The notes beneath the pieces were generated by a model, which ran no database searches, was not told the origin of the DNA, and saw nothing but the letters and a program-made list of their open reading frames with translations. A stretch of 64,000 nt of DNA from Chitinophagaceae bacterium (lineage in GTDB: Bacteria; Bacteroidota; Bacteroidia; Chitinophagales; Chitinophagaceae), in assembly GCA_024643655.1 (NCBI GenBank), contig JAHEMM010000006.1, forward strand, positions 1 through 64,000, given 5' to 3'. Both the position numbers and the translations under genes were made by a program. Position 1 is the first letter of the stretch, and every line of letters starts with the position of its first letter. Shown here one piece after another: positions 30,948 to 39,178 of this stretch.

Positions 30948-32005
30948 ATATGAAATCAATTTTAGTAATCGACGATAATCCTGATATTAGAGATAATACT
31001 GCAGAAATACTTGAGTTGGCTGGATATAAAACATTTACAGCAGAAAATGGAAAGAGGGGAGTGGAAGTTGCTATAAAAGAAATACCTGATGTAATTGTTT
31101 GTGATATTATGATGCCAGAATTGGATGGATATGGTGTCCTTCATCTTTTGCGCAAAAATGATAGTACTGTGAATATTCCATTTGTATTTCTTACTGCAAA
31201 GACAGAAAGAAGTGATTTTAGAAAGGGAATGGAAATGGGTGCTGATGACTATATAACAAAGCCATTTGAAGATATTGAGTTATTAAATGCGATTGAGATG
31301 AGGCTTAAAAAAGCTAAAATCCTTGATAGTAAATATGCTCCTTCACAAGAAGGGATCAATGAATTTATTAAAGATGTAAAAAGTTCTGGACTAATTAGTC
31401 AATTGGCTGATCAGTATAATGTTGAAAGTTATACTAAAAAGCAGTCTTTGTACCAGGAATCTAAAAGGCCACGGTTTCTTTATTATCTAGTAAAAGGAAA
31501 AGCAAAAGGTATTAAAACTCATGAAGATGGGAAGGAATACATCACAAATCTTTTTAGCGACGGGGATTTTATTGGCTATCCTGCTTTAATAGAGGACAAA
31601 AATTATGATGATACTGTAGTGGTTATGGAAGAATCAGATATTATGCAGATCCCAAAAGAGGATTTTTTGCAGATGATATATGGTAATATGGATATTGCTG
31701 CAAAGTTTATTCGAATCATTACACAGAATGTGAAAGAGAAAGAAGAGAGGTTATTAAGCCTGGCCTATAGTTCTCTAAGAAAAAGAGTGGCCAAAGCTTT
31801 GGTAGATATACAGACTAAATTTAATGCAGAAAATGAAAATAAACCTTTGGAGATTTCAAGAGAAGATTTTGCACATTATGTTGGAACAGCAACAGAGTCT
31901 TTGATAAGAACTCTAAGTGATTTTAAATCAGAGAAGCTAATAGCAATAAAAGAAGGGAAAATTGCAATCCTCAACATCGAAAAATTATCAAATTTACTAT
32001 ACTAA
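30944..32005 (+). CDS. response regulator: receiver + cNMP-binding + CRP/FNR HTH fusion
   Basis: Receiver ILVIDDNPDIR/PDVIVCDIMMPELDG/TAK; cNMP-like fold; HTH 'ISREDFAHYVGTATESLIRTLSDFKSEKLI'; 4-nt overlap with kinase. Confidence 0.93.
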   Translation: MNMKSILVIDDNPDIRDNTAEILELAGYKTFTAENGKRGVEVAIKEIPDVIVCDIMMPELDGYGVLHLLRKNDSTVNIPFVFLTAKTERSDFRKGMEMGADDYITKPFEDIELLNAIEMRLKKAKILDSKYAPSQEGINEFIKDVKSSGLISQLADQYNVESYTKKQSLYQESKRPRFLYYLVKGKAKGIKTHEDGKEYITNLFSDGDFIGYPALIEDKNYDDTVVVMEESDIMQIPKEDFLQMIYGNMDIAAKFIRIITQNVKEKEERLLSLAYSSLRKRVAKALVDIQTKFNAENENKPLEISREDFAHYVGTATESLIRTLSDFKSEKLIAIKEGKIAILNIEKLSNLLY

Positions 32006-32006
32006 A

Positions 32007-32038
32007 AACCCCCATCATTTCAATTTATGACGGGGGTT
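32007..32038. terminator. terminator
   Basis: AACCCCCATCA...TGACGGGGGTT (one internal mismatch). Confidence 0.7.
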
Positions 32039-32059
32039 CAATTTCTAAAAACATCCGTT

Positions 32060-32512
32060 TTAATTAACCGAAATGCTTTTAACTTTTTTAGGTTGCTTTA
32101 ATTCCATTTTTGGAATAGTAAGCTTTAACTCACCATTTTTGTACACCGCATCAATTTTACTAAAGTTGCAATTTTCAGGAAGTGTAAAGTTTCTGCTCCA
32201 ACTTGAATAATTGTATTCTCTACGATTAAATCGACCATTTTCTTCCTCTTTTTCTTCTTTTTCAGTCTCTGCGCTAATGGTTATCATATCGTCATATGCA
32301 TCTACTTTAAAATCCTTTTTTTCTAAACCAGGAGCAGCTATACATAAATTGAATTCTTTTTCAGTTTCACTTATGTTAACTGCAGGAACATTAATTGCTT
32401 TTCCAAGATTAAAGTATTCATCCATTGGTGTGTTAAAAAATTTGTCCATCCAGCCACTTTCAAAAACAGATGGCCAGGAGTTTCTGGGCTTCTCTACTGT
32501 TTTGTTTTCCAT
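32060..32512 (-). CDS. Hsp20/alpha-crystallin family protein
   Basis: 'PAVNISETEKEFNLCIAAPGLEKKDFKVD', 'YKNGELKLTIPK'. Confidence 0.93.
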   Translation of the reverse strand: MENKTVEKPRNSWPSVFESGWMDKFFNTPMDEYFNLGKAINVPAVNISETEKEFNLCIAAPGLEKKDFKVDAYDDMITISAETEKEEKEEENGRFNRREYNYSSWSRNFTLPENCNFSKIDAVYKNGELKLTIPKMELKQPKKVKSISVN

Positions 32513-32546
32513 ACATTTTATTTTTAAGGTGAAAGAATCTTTTGGG

Positions 32547-32611
32547 GTAATTTACTAATCCTCACCTCAAAGAACAATGATTAATGTTTGACAGAATAAT
32601 GATATTCGTCA
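32547..32611 (-). promoter_or_regulatory. hsp20 operator/promoter
   Basis: TGATATTCGTCA 32600-32611; TAAATTAC (minus) at 32554-32547, 51.5 bp from centre. Confidence 0.45.
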
Positions 32612-32632
32612 GTTTATAAAATGTAGTATAAT

Positions 32633-33073
32633 TCAATGATCTGAATCCCGACTTAAATCATAGTCTTGAGGTTTTTCAATTGATTTTTTTACAGTAGAAA
32701 TTTCCCTGCCATGATTATTTTGTTGTTGTAAGGTCCAGTTATCTGTCATAGTTGTTTCCAACCATAGATTACCTGATTTTCGGAATACCTGAACGGCAAG
32801 TCGAAACTTATCTCTAAAAATATTCTCGAATTCATTTACTTTCATTTCCTCATTAATTTCTAAAGTTGTATCAACTATACCCAACTGCCCATCCCCTAGT
32901 TTTTTATTGTGCGGGATAATCTGGCTGGAGCTGAAATTACTTCGGGTAAAAGATTTATTATTGAAAAATTCAAGTTTCAAAAAAGGAAATTGACTGTTAA
33001 ACTCTTTTTGTATATCACTAATAAGCGTATTTGAAGAAATTATTAAAGACATAATTAAGTGATTAGTAAACAT
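32633..33073 (-). CDS. hypothetical protein
   Basis: 146-aa ORF, 11-nt overlap with hsp20-like gene; alternative start at MSLIISS (33052). Confidence 0.7.
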   Translation of the reverse strand: MFTNHLIMSLIISSNTLISDIQKEFNSQFPFLKLEFFNNKSFTRSNFSSSQIIPHNKKLGDGQLGIVDTTLEINEEMKVNEFENIFRDKFRLAVQVFRKSGNLWLETTMTDNWTLQQQNNHGREISTVKKSIEKPQDYDLSRDSDH

Positions 33074-33485
33074 AAATAGTAGCTTTCTCTTTGTTTTCGA
33101 CTGAGTCGCTTCTCGGAATATGGATAATTAATTCTCCATTTAAATAGTCTGCATGAGCTAATATAGCTTCCGCATCATTTGGTAATTTAAAAGTTCTGGT
33201 CCACTCTGTAAGATCATATTCGCAACGATCGATTGTGTCTTGAGTCGTTGTAGAATCTTTCTTCCCTGAAATTGTAAGAATCGAGTTTTTGAATTCAATG
33301 CAGAAATCATCTCTCTGTAGCCCAGGCGTTGCAATTATTATTACATAATTATCTTTATTTTCTACAATATTTACGGGTGGAATAAGTAATGAAGCAACAA
33401 GGGCAAAATCTTCTGATTGATTGAAATAATCAACTTTTGATTTATGAATGGGGATTTTTTTATTACATGCTATTCCCGGATACAT
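33063..33485 (-). CDS. Hsp20/alpha-crystallin family protein
   Basis: 'PPVNIVENKDNYVIIIATPGLQRDDFCIEF', 'YLNGELIIHIPR'. Confidence 0.9.
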   Translation of the reverse strand: MYPGIACNKKIPIHKSKVDYFNQSEDFALVASLLIPPVNIVENKDNYVIIIATPGLQRDDFCIEFKNSILTISGKKDSTTTQDTIDRCEYDLTEWTRTFKLPNDAEAILAHADYLNGELIIHIPRSDSVENKEKATIYVY

Positions 33486-33504
33486 AATTGTTGTTTTAAA
33501 AAAG

Positions 33505-33569
33505 TGAAAATAAATTTAGTCACTCCAAAAAAAAATGACATACTACAGTGCCTGCAATGATTTAAATCA
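33505..33569 (-). promoter_or_regulatory. operator/promoter of second hsp20 unit
   Basis: ATGATTTAAATCAT perfect palindrome at 33557-33570; TATTTTCA (minus) at 33512-33505, 51.5 bp from centre. Confidence 0.45.
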
Positions 33570-33654
33570 TCAAATTCAATTATATGTAATCGAATATTGC
33601 GAAAGTATTTTATGGGAATATTTTATGTGATTTAATTTTATTACTTTTTTCAAT

Positions 33655-34164
33655 ATGGATGATAGTTTTTTTTCATATTTAGAACGCCTTCAGATAATGG
33701 GGTTCTTTGTTGCTTATCCTATAGTCTATTTATTTGTTAAAAGCTTTTTTAGCGGAGCGAAAAATGAAAGAATTAGTCAACTCCCTTTTTTCTTATCCTA
33801 TGCATATGCATTAGTTGGCACTTTATATGTGGGTCTTTTGATCAGGGATTTATATCCATTTTCTTCAGTCTTGCAAAATGATTCTAGTAATTTATTTTCA
33901 TTTTTGAAAATATGGGGATTGCTCTCTTTAATTTTCTGGATTCCAAAAATTGCAAAACAGCCAGTGTTTAGCTTGCTTCACAGTCTTATTTTTTTCTATT
34001 TTTTAGTTAAGGATTTACTCTTTTTTACTATAAAGTTGAGAGATGAAACTGTTATTAAAAATGATATGCGTGTATTTACAGATAGTTTGCTATTAAATAT
34101 TATTTCCCTTTTTTTTATTTTTCTAATTGCTCTATTGTATCGTTGGGTAAAAAAGACAACATAG
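33655..34164 (+). CDS. hypothetical membrane protein
   Basis: 169 aa, about 4-5 hydrophobic segments. Confidence 0.7.
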   Translation: MDDSFFSYLERLQIMGFFVAYPIVYLFVKSFFSGAKNERISQLPFFLSYAYALVGTLYVGLLIRDLYPFSSVLQNDSSNLFSFLKIWGLLSLIFWIPKIAKQPVFSLLHSLIFFYFLVKDLLFFTIKLRDETVIKNDMRVFTDSLLLNIISLFFIFLIALLYRWVKKTT

Positions 34165-34189
34165 TCTTTTTAATTACAAATTCCTGATG

Positions 34190-34254
34190 TGACAAATATC
34201 ACTTTAGTTTTTGATGCAAGTCATGATAAGATAAATTATTCAAAAATAGCTTTA
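34190..34254 (+). promoter_or_regulatory. yceI-like gene promoter with tandem operators
   Basis: TGACAAATATCA 34190-34201 and TGATGCAAGTCA 34212-34223, 22 bp apart; TAGCTTTA 34247-34254, 51.5 and 29.5 bp from their centres. Confidence 0.65.
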
Positions 34255-34297
34255 CACCGATAACAAAAAACAATTATTCACATTTAATTAAAATTTT

Positions 34298-35092
34298 ATG
34301 AAACTGTTTAATAATAAAACTCTATTGGTATTGCTGCTTTTAATTAGCGGATACGGGTATATGATAAGTTGCACAAGGGATAACGATTTGATTGTGCCGG
34401 TGCAATTAACTCAACCATTCGTTCCCAATAGGGGAAACAATGTACACACACCTGGCACGCAAACTGCAGGTGATCCAGCTCAATGGAAAATGGATAAATC
34501 TCACTCTAGTGTTCTTTGGTCAACCAGTTATGTAGGGGCTTCAGGCTTGCTAACAGGACGGTTCAATCAATTCGGTACACATGAAGTAACTGCTGCTGAA
34601 ATGCAAAATTATACTACTTCTGGACAGCCTTTGCTTGATAATTCATGGGCATTTAATGAAAGTGATCCAAGCCAGACTTTTATTAATGGTTATGTTCAAA
34701 TAAACACATCCAATACTGGTGAGCCGGGTAGAGATGCTGGCTGTAACATAAGTGGAATGGGAACTACTGCAATAGTTTCAGGTACTCAGAATCTTAATGT
34801 TACAAATATTGCCAAAATAAAATCAACTAAAGTTGAATTGGATCCTACTAGTAACGGTTACATCGTCACACTGGATTTTACCTGGCAAGGAAAGTTGACT
34901 TCACCACTAACAAAATCTATAGTTGGTAAATTAAATTATGTGCCAAAATCTAGAATAGCTAGCGCAACACCCTATGATGTATTTGGACTTCAATTATTAT
35001 TCTCTTTCAATTGTCGTGACTTTGGAATTACCAGTACAAGTATTGCCGATAAAATTGACATAGAATGTAACATGAATTTCCACAATAAATAA
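34298..35092 (+). CDS. YceI family lipoprotein
   Basis: MISCTRDN lipobox; 'WKMDKSHSSVLWSTSYVGASGLLTGRFNQF'. Confidence 0.85.
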   Translation: MKLFNNKTLLVLLLLISGYGYMISCTRDNDLIVPVQLTQPFVPNRGNNVHTPGTQTAGDPAQWKMDKSHSSVLWSTSYVGASGLLTGRFNQFGTHEVTAAEMQNYTTSGQPLLDNSWAFNESDPSQTFINGYVQINTSNTGEPGRDAGCNISGMGTTAIVSGTQNLNVTNIAKIKSTKVELDPTSNGYIVTLDFTWQGKLTSPLTKSIVGKLNYVPKSRIASATPYDVFGLQLLFSFNCRDFGITSTSIADKIDIECNMNFHNK

Positions 35093-35111
35093 AAAAATAA
35101 AACTATTTATT

Positions 35112-35495
35112 ATGAAACGTATACTATTATATATTGCTTTGATTGTTTCAATTGGTATAGCTATGTCGGGTTGCTATAAAGATATCATAAAGCCCGATTT
35201 GCCAAAAGATCCAAATGCACCCCCGCAACAAGTAAGTTATGCTAATGAATTAAAGCCTTTATTAGCGGCAAGTTGTGCAGAAGTTGGATGTCATGTGTCT
35301 GGTGCTCATAAACCTTATTTAACTCCAGATGTATCTTATCAACAAATAGTTAATGGTGGTTTTGTGAATTTGGCCTTACCAAATCAAAGCATTTTGATTA
35401 CAATGCTAAATGGCGATATGTCTCAGTACATGCCATCGGCGGATAATAGACAAAAAGTGCTTGATTGGATAAGAAATGGAGCACCAAATAATTAA
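35112..35495 (+). CDS. lipoprotein with CX4CH putative heme motif (cytochrome c-like)
   Basis: MSGCYKD lipobox; 'LKPLLAASCAEVGCHVSGAHKPYL'. Confidence 0.75.
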   Translation: MKRILLYIALIVSIGIAMSGCYKDIIKPDLPKDPNAPPQQVSYANELKPLLAASCAEVGCHVSGAHKPYLTPDVSYQQIVNGGFVNLALPNQSILITMLNGDMSQYMPSADNRQKVLDWIRNGAPNN

Positions 35496-35515
35496 CTGAC
35501 TTAAACTTAATTACA

Positions 35516-36562
35516 ATGAAACTTAAAAATATAAAAAAACGAACCTCACTTTTGGTGCCTTTCATTCTTTTTGGTTTCCTTTTTATTCTTGGGGGTAGTT
35601 TGTTCGCACAAGAGGAGTCAACAACAGATGTTCAGGAAAAAATAGTAAAAGAAAAACCTGTAAAAAATACATTTGAAAGTGTATGGATAGGGGATAATCA
35701 AACTATTCTGGTTCCTATTAAAGGAACAATGGAAATGGATATTCAACACCGATTTGGCACCTGGAATAAAGGATATGATGATTTCTGGGGGTTTTTTGCT
35801 CCATCCAATATACGAATTGGTATGAGTTATGTTCCAATTAAGAATTTAAATATCGGAGTTGGATTTACTAAAACATCTGCAGCAGTAATCCCAAAAGGAG
35901 GAATTTCATCAGTGGCGGGACCATTATGGGATGGTAGCTTGAAATATTCAATCATAACGCAAACAAAAGGAAAATATCCTGTAAGTTTAAGTTATTATGT
36001 TAATGCTGCATTTAATACAAAGAAGGATCCGAATAACGAAATTTATCGTTATAGTAGTGATCGATTATCATATTTCCATCAATTATTGATTGCAAGAAAA
36101 TTAACTGATAAGCTTTCCGTTCAGGTAGCACCAAGTGTTTCGCATCATAATGTAGTAAATGGGTATTTTACAAAACTTAATGATTCGACTTTGCAAATTA
36201 ACAAATCAATGAAGTTTGATCACATTGCGGTTGCTTTATCTGCCAGGTATAAACTAACTGGCGTAACTTCTTTGATGATTAATTATGATCAACCAATTAC
36301 TAAACATGCAACTAAAAATCCAAATCCTAGTTTATCCTTTGGAGTAGAATTTAATACAAGTAGCCACTCGTTTCAGTTGTTTTTTACTAACTATTATTAT
36401 TTGAATCCTTCGATAAATAATATGTTTAATTCTAATAATCCGTTTACTTATACGGATAAATCAACTGACAATCCTGCAACTACTGATATTATTGAAAGCA
36501 CAGAAGTTAAGGGGGGAAGGTTTCTCATTGGATTTAATATTACCAGACTTTGGAATTATTAA
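35516..36562 (+). CDS. DUF5777-like beta-barrel outer membrane protein
   Basis: 'MEMDIQHRFGTWNKGYDDFWGFFAPSNIRIGMSYVPIKNLNIGVGFTK'. Confidence 0.8.
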   Translation: MKLKNIKKRTSLLVPFILFGFLFILGGSLFAQEESTTDVQEKIVKEKPVKNTFESVWIGDNQTILVPIKGTMEMDIQHRFGTWNKGYDDFWGFFAPSNIRIGMSYVPIKNLNIGVGFTKTSAAVIPKGGISSVAGPLWDGSLKYSIITQTKGKYPVSLSYYVNAAFNTKKDPNNEIYRYSSDRLSYFHQLLIARKLTDKLSVQVAPSVSHHNVVNGYFTKLNDSTLQINKSMKFDHIAVALSARYKLTGVTSLMINYDQPITKHATKNPNPSLSFGVEFNTSSHSFQLFFTNYYYLNPSINNMFNSNNPFTYTDKSTDNPATTDIIESTEVKGGRFLIGFNITRLWNY

Positions 36563-36600
36563 TTAAAACGTAAAATAGATATTGCATCATATTGTTATTT

Positions 36601-36632
36601 AATCCCCGAACTTCCTTGGTTCGGGGATTTTA
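36601..36632. terminator. terminator
   Basis: AATCCCCGAAC-N7-GTTCGGGGATT. Confidence 0.8.
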
Positions 36633-36650
36633 TGCGATCAATAAATTAAT

Positions 36651-37166
36651 ATGAATTGGCCAAGAATTAGATTTCAGACGCATTTTAAATTGCTTTTTTT
36701 TATTTTCTTTTTTAGTCAAATACTTTCTTGTAGAAGTCATAAGGAGAAAAGTAATAATCAACTGCAACAAAGCGCAAAGTCTGAATATCTCAAGCCACCA
36801 TCTAGTTATCAAGATAGTCTGATTATTAATAGAGCTTCAGCTGTTTTTTATTACCCAGACTCATTACAGTTGCTACAAATAAAAGCTCTTATGGATAGTA
36901 GTGAGTATGATGGTACAATGCATGAATTTTTTTATCAAATCAGGAATTCAAAAATTGTAATAAAAAAAAATTATCCTAATTTAAACATCATTGATGTTAA
37001 ACATTATCGCTTTCTTTTATTTCAAAATAATAATAAGCTAACTGAAATCATTGATCTTAATAAGCAGAATGATGCATACGGACTTTTTCTTTTTAATCAA
37101 GCAAAATCTCCCCAACTTGTAGATATGACAAATATTGAAACGGCTTTAGATACTTATTTTAAATGA
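36651..37166 (+). CDS. hypothetical lipoprotein
   Basis: FSQILSCRSH lipobox; 171 aa. Confidence 0.65.
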   Translation: MNWPRIRFQTHFKLLFFIFFFSQILSCRSHKEKSNNQLQQSAKSEYLKPPSSYQDSLIINRASAVFYYPDSLQLLQIKALMDSSEYDGTMHEFFYQIRNSKIVIKKNYPNLNIIDVKHYRFLLFQNNNKLTEIIDLNKQNDAYGLFLFNQAKSPQLVDMTNIETALDTYFK

Positions 37167-37215
37167 TAAAATGTTTAAAAGAATTGTCTAAAAAGGATAT
37201 TGGCATCTTTAAATA

Positions 37216-37280
37216 TGATTAAAATCAGTTAGACAACCTATCGATATCAATTCTCATCATTAAGCTTTAAACTACTTTGC
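37216..37280 (+). promoter_or_regulatory. cytochrome c gene operator/promoter
   Basis: TGATTAAAATCA 37216-37227; TACTTTGC 37273-37280, 51.5 bp from centre. Confidence 0.5.
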
Positions 37281-37329
37281 ATTAGGAAAAATCAAATAAT
37301 ATATTTTCAACTTAATAAATAGAAATAAA

Positions 37330-37743
37330 ATGAAAAAAAGCATTCTTACACCTATTCTTATCTTAATCAGCGGTTTATTCATTTTCAGTGTTTTAACTGC
37401 TTTTAAAACATTTGAAGGACAAAAACCATGGCCAGTGCCGGATAAGTATAAAAACATGAAAAATCCTATTAAGTCAGATGCCTCTTCTATAGCATCTGGT
37501 AAAGCACTATGGAATACACATTGCAAATCTTGTCATGGTAGTAAAGGATTGGGTGATGGATCAAAGGCAGCACAATTGAAAACTGAACCTGGAAATTTTT
37601 CACTTGCAGCTTTTAAATCTCAATCCGATGGATCAATATTTTATAAAACTACAGAGGGCAGAGATGATATGCCAGGTTTTAAGAAGAAAATTTCGGATGA
37701 TGATGATAGATGGGCTATTGTGAATTTCATAAGAAGTTTATAG
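37330..37743 (+). CDS. c-type cytochrome
   Basis: Signal anchor; CKSCHGSKGLGDGSKAAQL; 'RDDMPGFKKKISDDDDRWAIVNFIRSL'. Confidence 0.92.
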   Translation: MKKSILTPILILISGLFIFSVLTAFKTFEGQKPWPVPDKYKNMKNPIKSDASSIASGKALWNTHCKSCHGSKGLGDGSKAAQLKTEPGNFSLAAFKSQSDGSIFYKTTEGRDDMPGFKKKISDDDDRWAIVNFIRSL

Positions 37744-37765
37744 TTAGTATGTAGGATATTATTAT

Positions 37766-37803
37766 AAAAGCCAGTCAACTAAAATTGACTGGCTTTTATT
37801 TTT
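37766..37803 (+). terminator. terminator
   Basis: AAAAGCCAGTCAA/TTGACTGGCTTTT plus T-run. Confidence 0.85.
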
Positions 37804-37830
37804 CAGCAAATATTTTCAGTATAGGTTGTG

Positions 37831-37895
37831 TGACAAAAGTCATATATGGCTATGATGCAAATACTTATTTAAAATTAGAGGGCAACTTACTTTAC
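37831..37895 (+). promoter_or_regulatory. ferredoxin/NrfD operon operator/promoter
   Basis: TGACAAAAGTCA 37831-37842; TACTTTAC 37888-37895, 51.5 bp from centre. Confidence 0.5.
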
Positions 37896-37920
37896 ACGGT
37901 ATAAATAATTACTCTCAATT

Positions 37921-38154
37921 ATGGAACAACCAACTAAATCGCCAACAAGAAAAAAATTTTTGTTTTTCGGGGCTGCAATTCTTTCTTCACTTGCTTTTTT
38001 TAAAATCTTTCCTAAACATAAAAAACAAAAAAAAGAAACTGTAAAAATGTTGACCCAGGATGGGCGACTTGTCGAAATAGACAAAACATTTTTAGCTTCT
38101 TCAAAGAAAAAGATTGATAATAAAGAGTTGCAAGAATGGGTGAAAAATAAATAA
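37921..38154 (+). CDS. small protein with hydrophobic N-terminus, similar to N-terminal segment of the next gene
   Basis: VKMLTQDGRLVEIDKTFL compares with VKLLSVDGEVIEIDKAYL in 38178..39173. Confidence 0.75.
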   Translation: MEQPTKSPTRKKFLFFGAAILSSLAFFKIFPKHKKQKKETVKMLTQDGRLVEIDKTFLASSKKKIDNKELQEWVKNK

Positions 38155-38177
38155 TCTAACCAGAAAATTAACTTAAA

Positions 38178-39173
38178 ATGAGTTGTAAATGCAATAAGGA
38201 AGAAGGTTGTCAGAATAATAATTCTCGCAGGGAATTTTTACTTTCGGGTTTAGCTGCAACGATGGTTGCCGTTGGATGTAGCGATAAAACCTCACCTTTT
38301 ATACCAGAAGAAACAATAGCCTTAACTGGCGAAAAAGTAAAGTTGCTTTCTGTTGATGGAGAAGTGATAGAAATAGATAAAGCTTACTTGAAGCCAGTGC
38401 CAGATATTACTCACTTAACGAACAAGCAAGAAAGAGAAGGAATGGCTGGAAAGAAATTTGTGATGGTAATAGATTTGTCCAGATGTAAAAACTTAAAAAA
38501 GTGCCAGAGTGCATGCAATCATGCACATCAAGTACATCCTGGTCAGAATTGGGTAAAAGTGTTAAGTATGGATGATGCAGATCATTCAGCTCCTTATTGG
38601 CAACCTACTACTTGTATGCATTGCGATGAGCCACCTTGTGTAAAAGTTTGTCCTGTTGATGCAACATTTAAAAGACAAGATGGAATCGTATTAATTGATA
38701 GTAATCGGTGTATAGGATGTAGATTTTGCATGGCAGCTTGCCCCTATACTACAAGGGTATTTAACTGGGAGGACCCAATCCAAGCCGTTGTAACTGATAA
38801 TTCAATGCCTCAAGAAAATATGGATTCAAAGCAACATTACTCATGCGAAACAAGTTTGCCACAAAAAAAAGGTACTGTTGGTAAATGTGATTTCTGTCCA
38901 GATATGATAAGAAAAGGAGAACTCCCACATTGTGTGTCAGCATGTCCCAATGGTGTATTTATGTTTGGAGATATGAATGAAGACGCAGTAACAAATGGTG
39001 CTGAAACATATCGGTTTAGCGATTTAATAAAAGACAAAGCAGGCTACCGGTTGATGGAAGATCTTGGTACTAAACCAAGTGTTTATTATTTACCTCCGGT
39101 TAACAGAAGTTTTCCTTTCGAATCTGGACTGGAAAACCAACTTCCTGCTGATCAAATGAACCATTCAAAATAA
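38178..39173 (+). CDS. 4Fe-4S dicluster protein, DmsB/NrfC/HybA-like, Tat signal
   Basis: RREFLLSGLAATMVAVGC; CMHCDEPPCVKVCPVDA; CIGCRFCMAACPY; CDFCPDMIRKGELPHCVSACP. Confidence 0.93.
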   Translation: MSCKCNKEEGCQNNNSRREFLLSGLAATMVAVGCSDKTSPFIPEETIALTGEKVKLLSVDGEVIEIDKAYLKPVPDITHLTNKQEREGMAGKKFVMVIDLSRCKNLKKCQSACNHAHQVHPGQNWVKVLSMDDADHSAPYWQPTTCMHCDEPPCVKVCPVDATFKRQDGIVLIDSNRCIGCRFCMAACPYTTRVFNWEDPIQAVVTDNSMPQENMDSKQHYSCETSLPQKKGTVGKCDFCPDMIRKGELPHCVSACPNGVFMFGDMNEDAVTNGAETYRFSDLIKDKAGYRLMEDLGTKPSVYYLPPVNRSFPFESGLENQLPADQMNHSK

Positions 39174-39178
39174 TTATC

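Noticed and set aside
33558-33569. Use of the 33558 site for the plus-strand gene 33655
   Set aside because: No TAnnTT at 29.5 or 51.5 bp to the right; only the minus-strand hsp20 direction fits.
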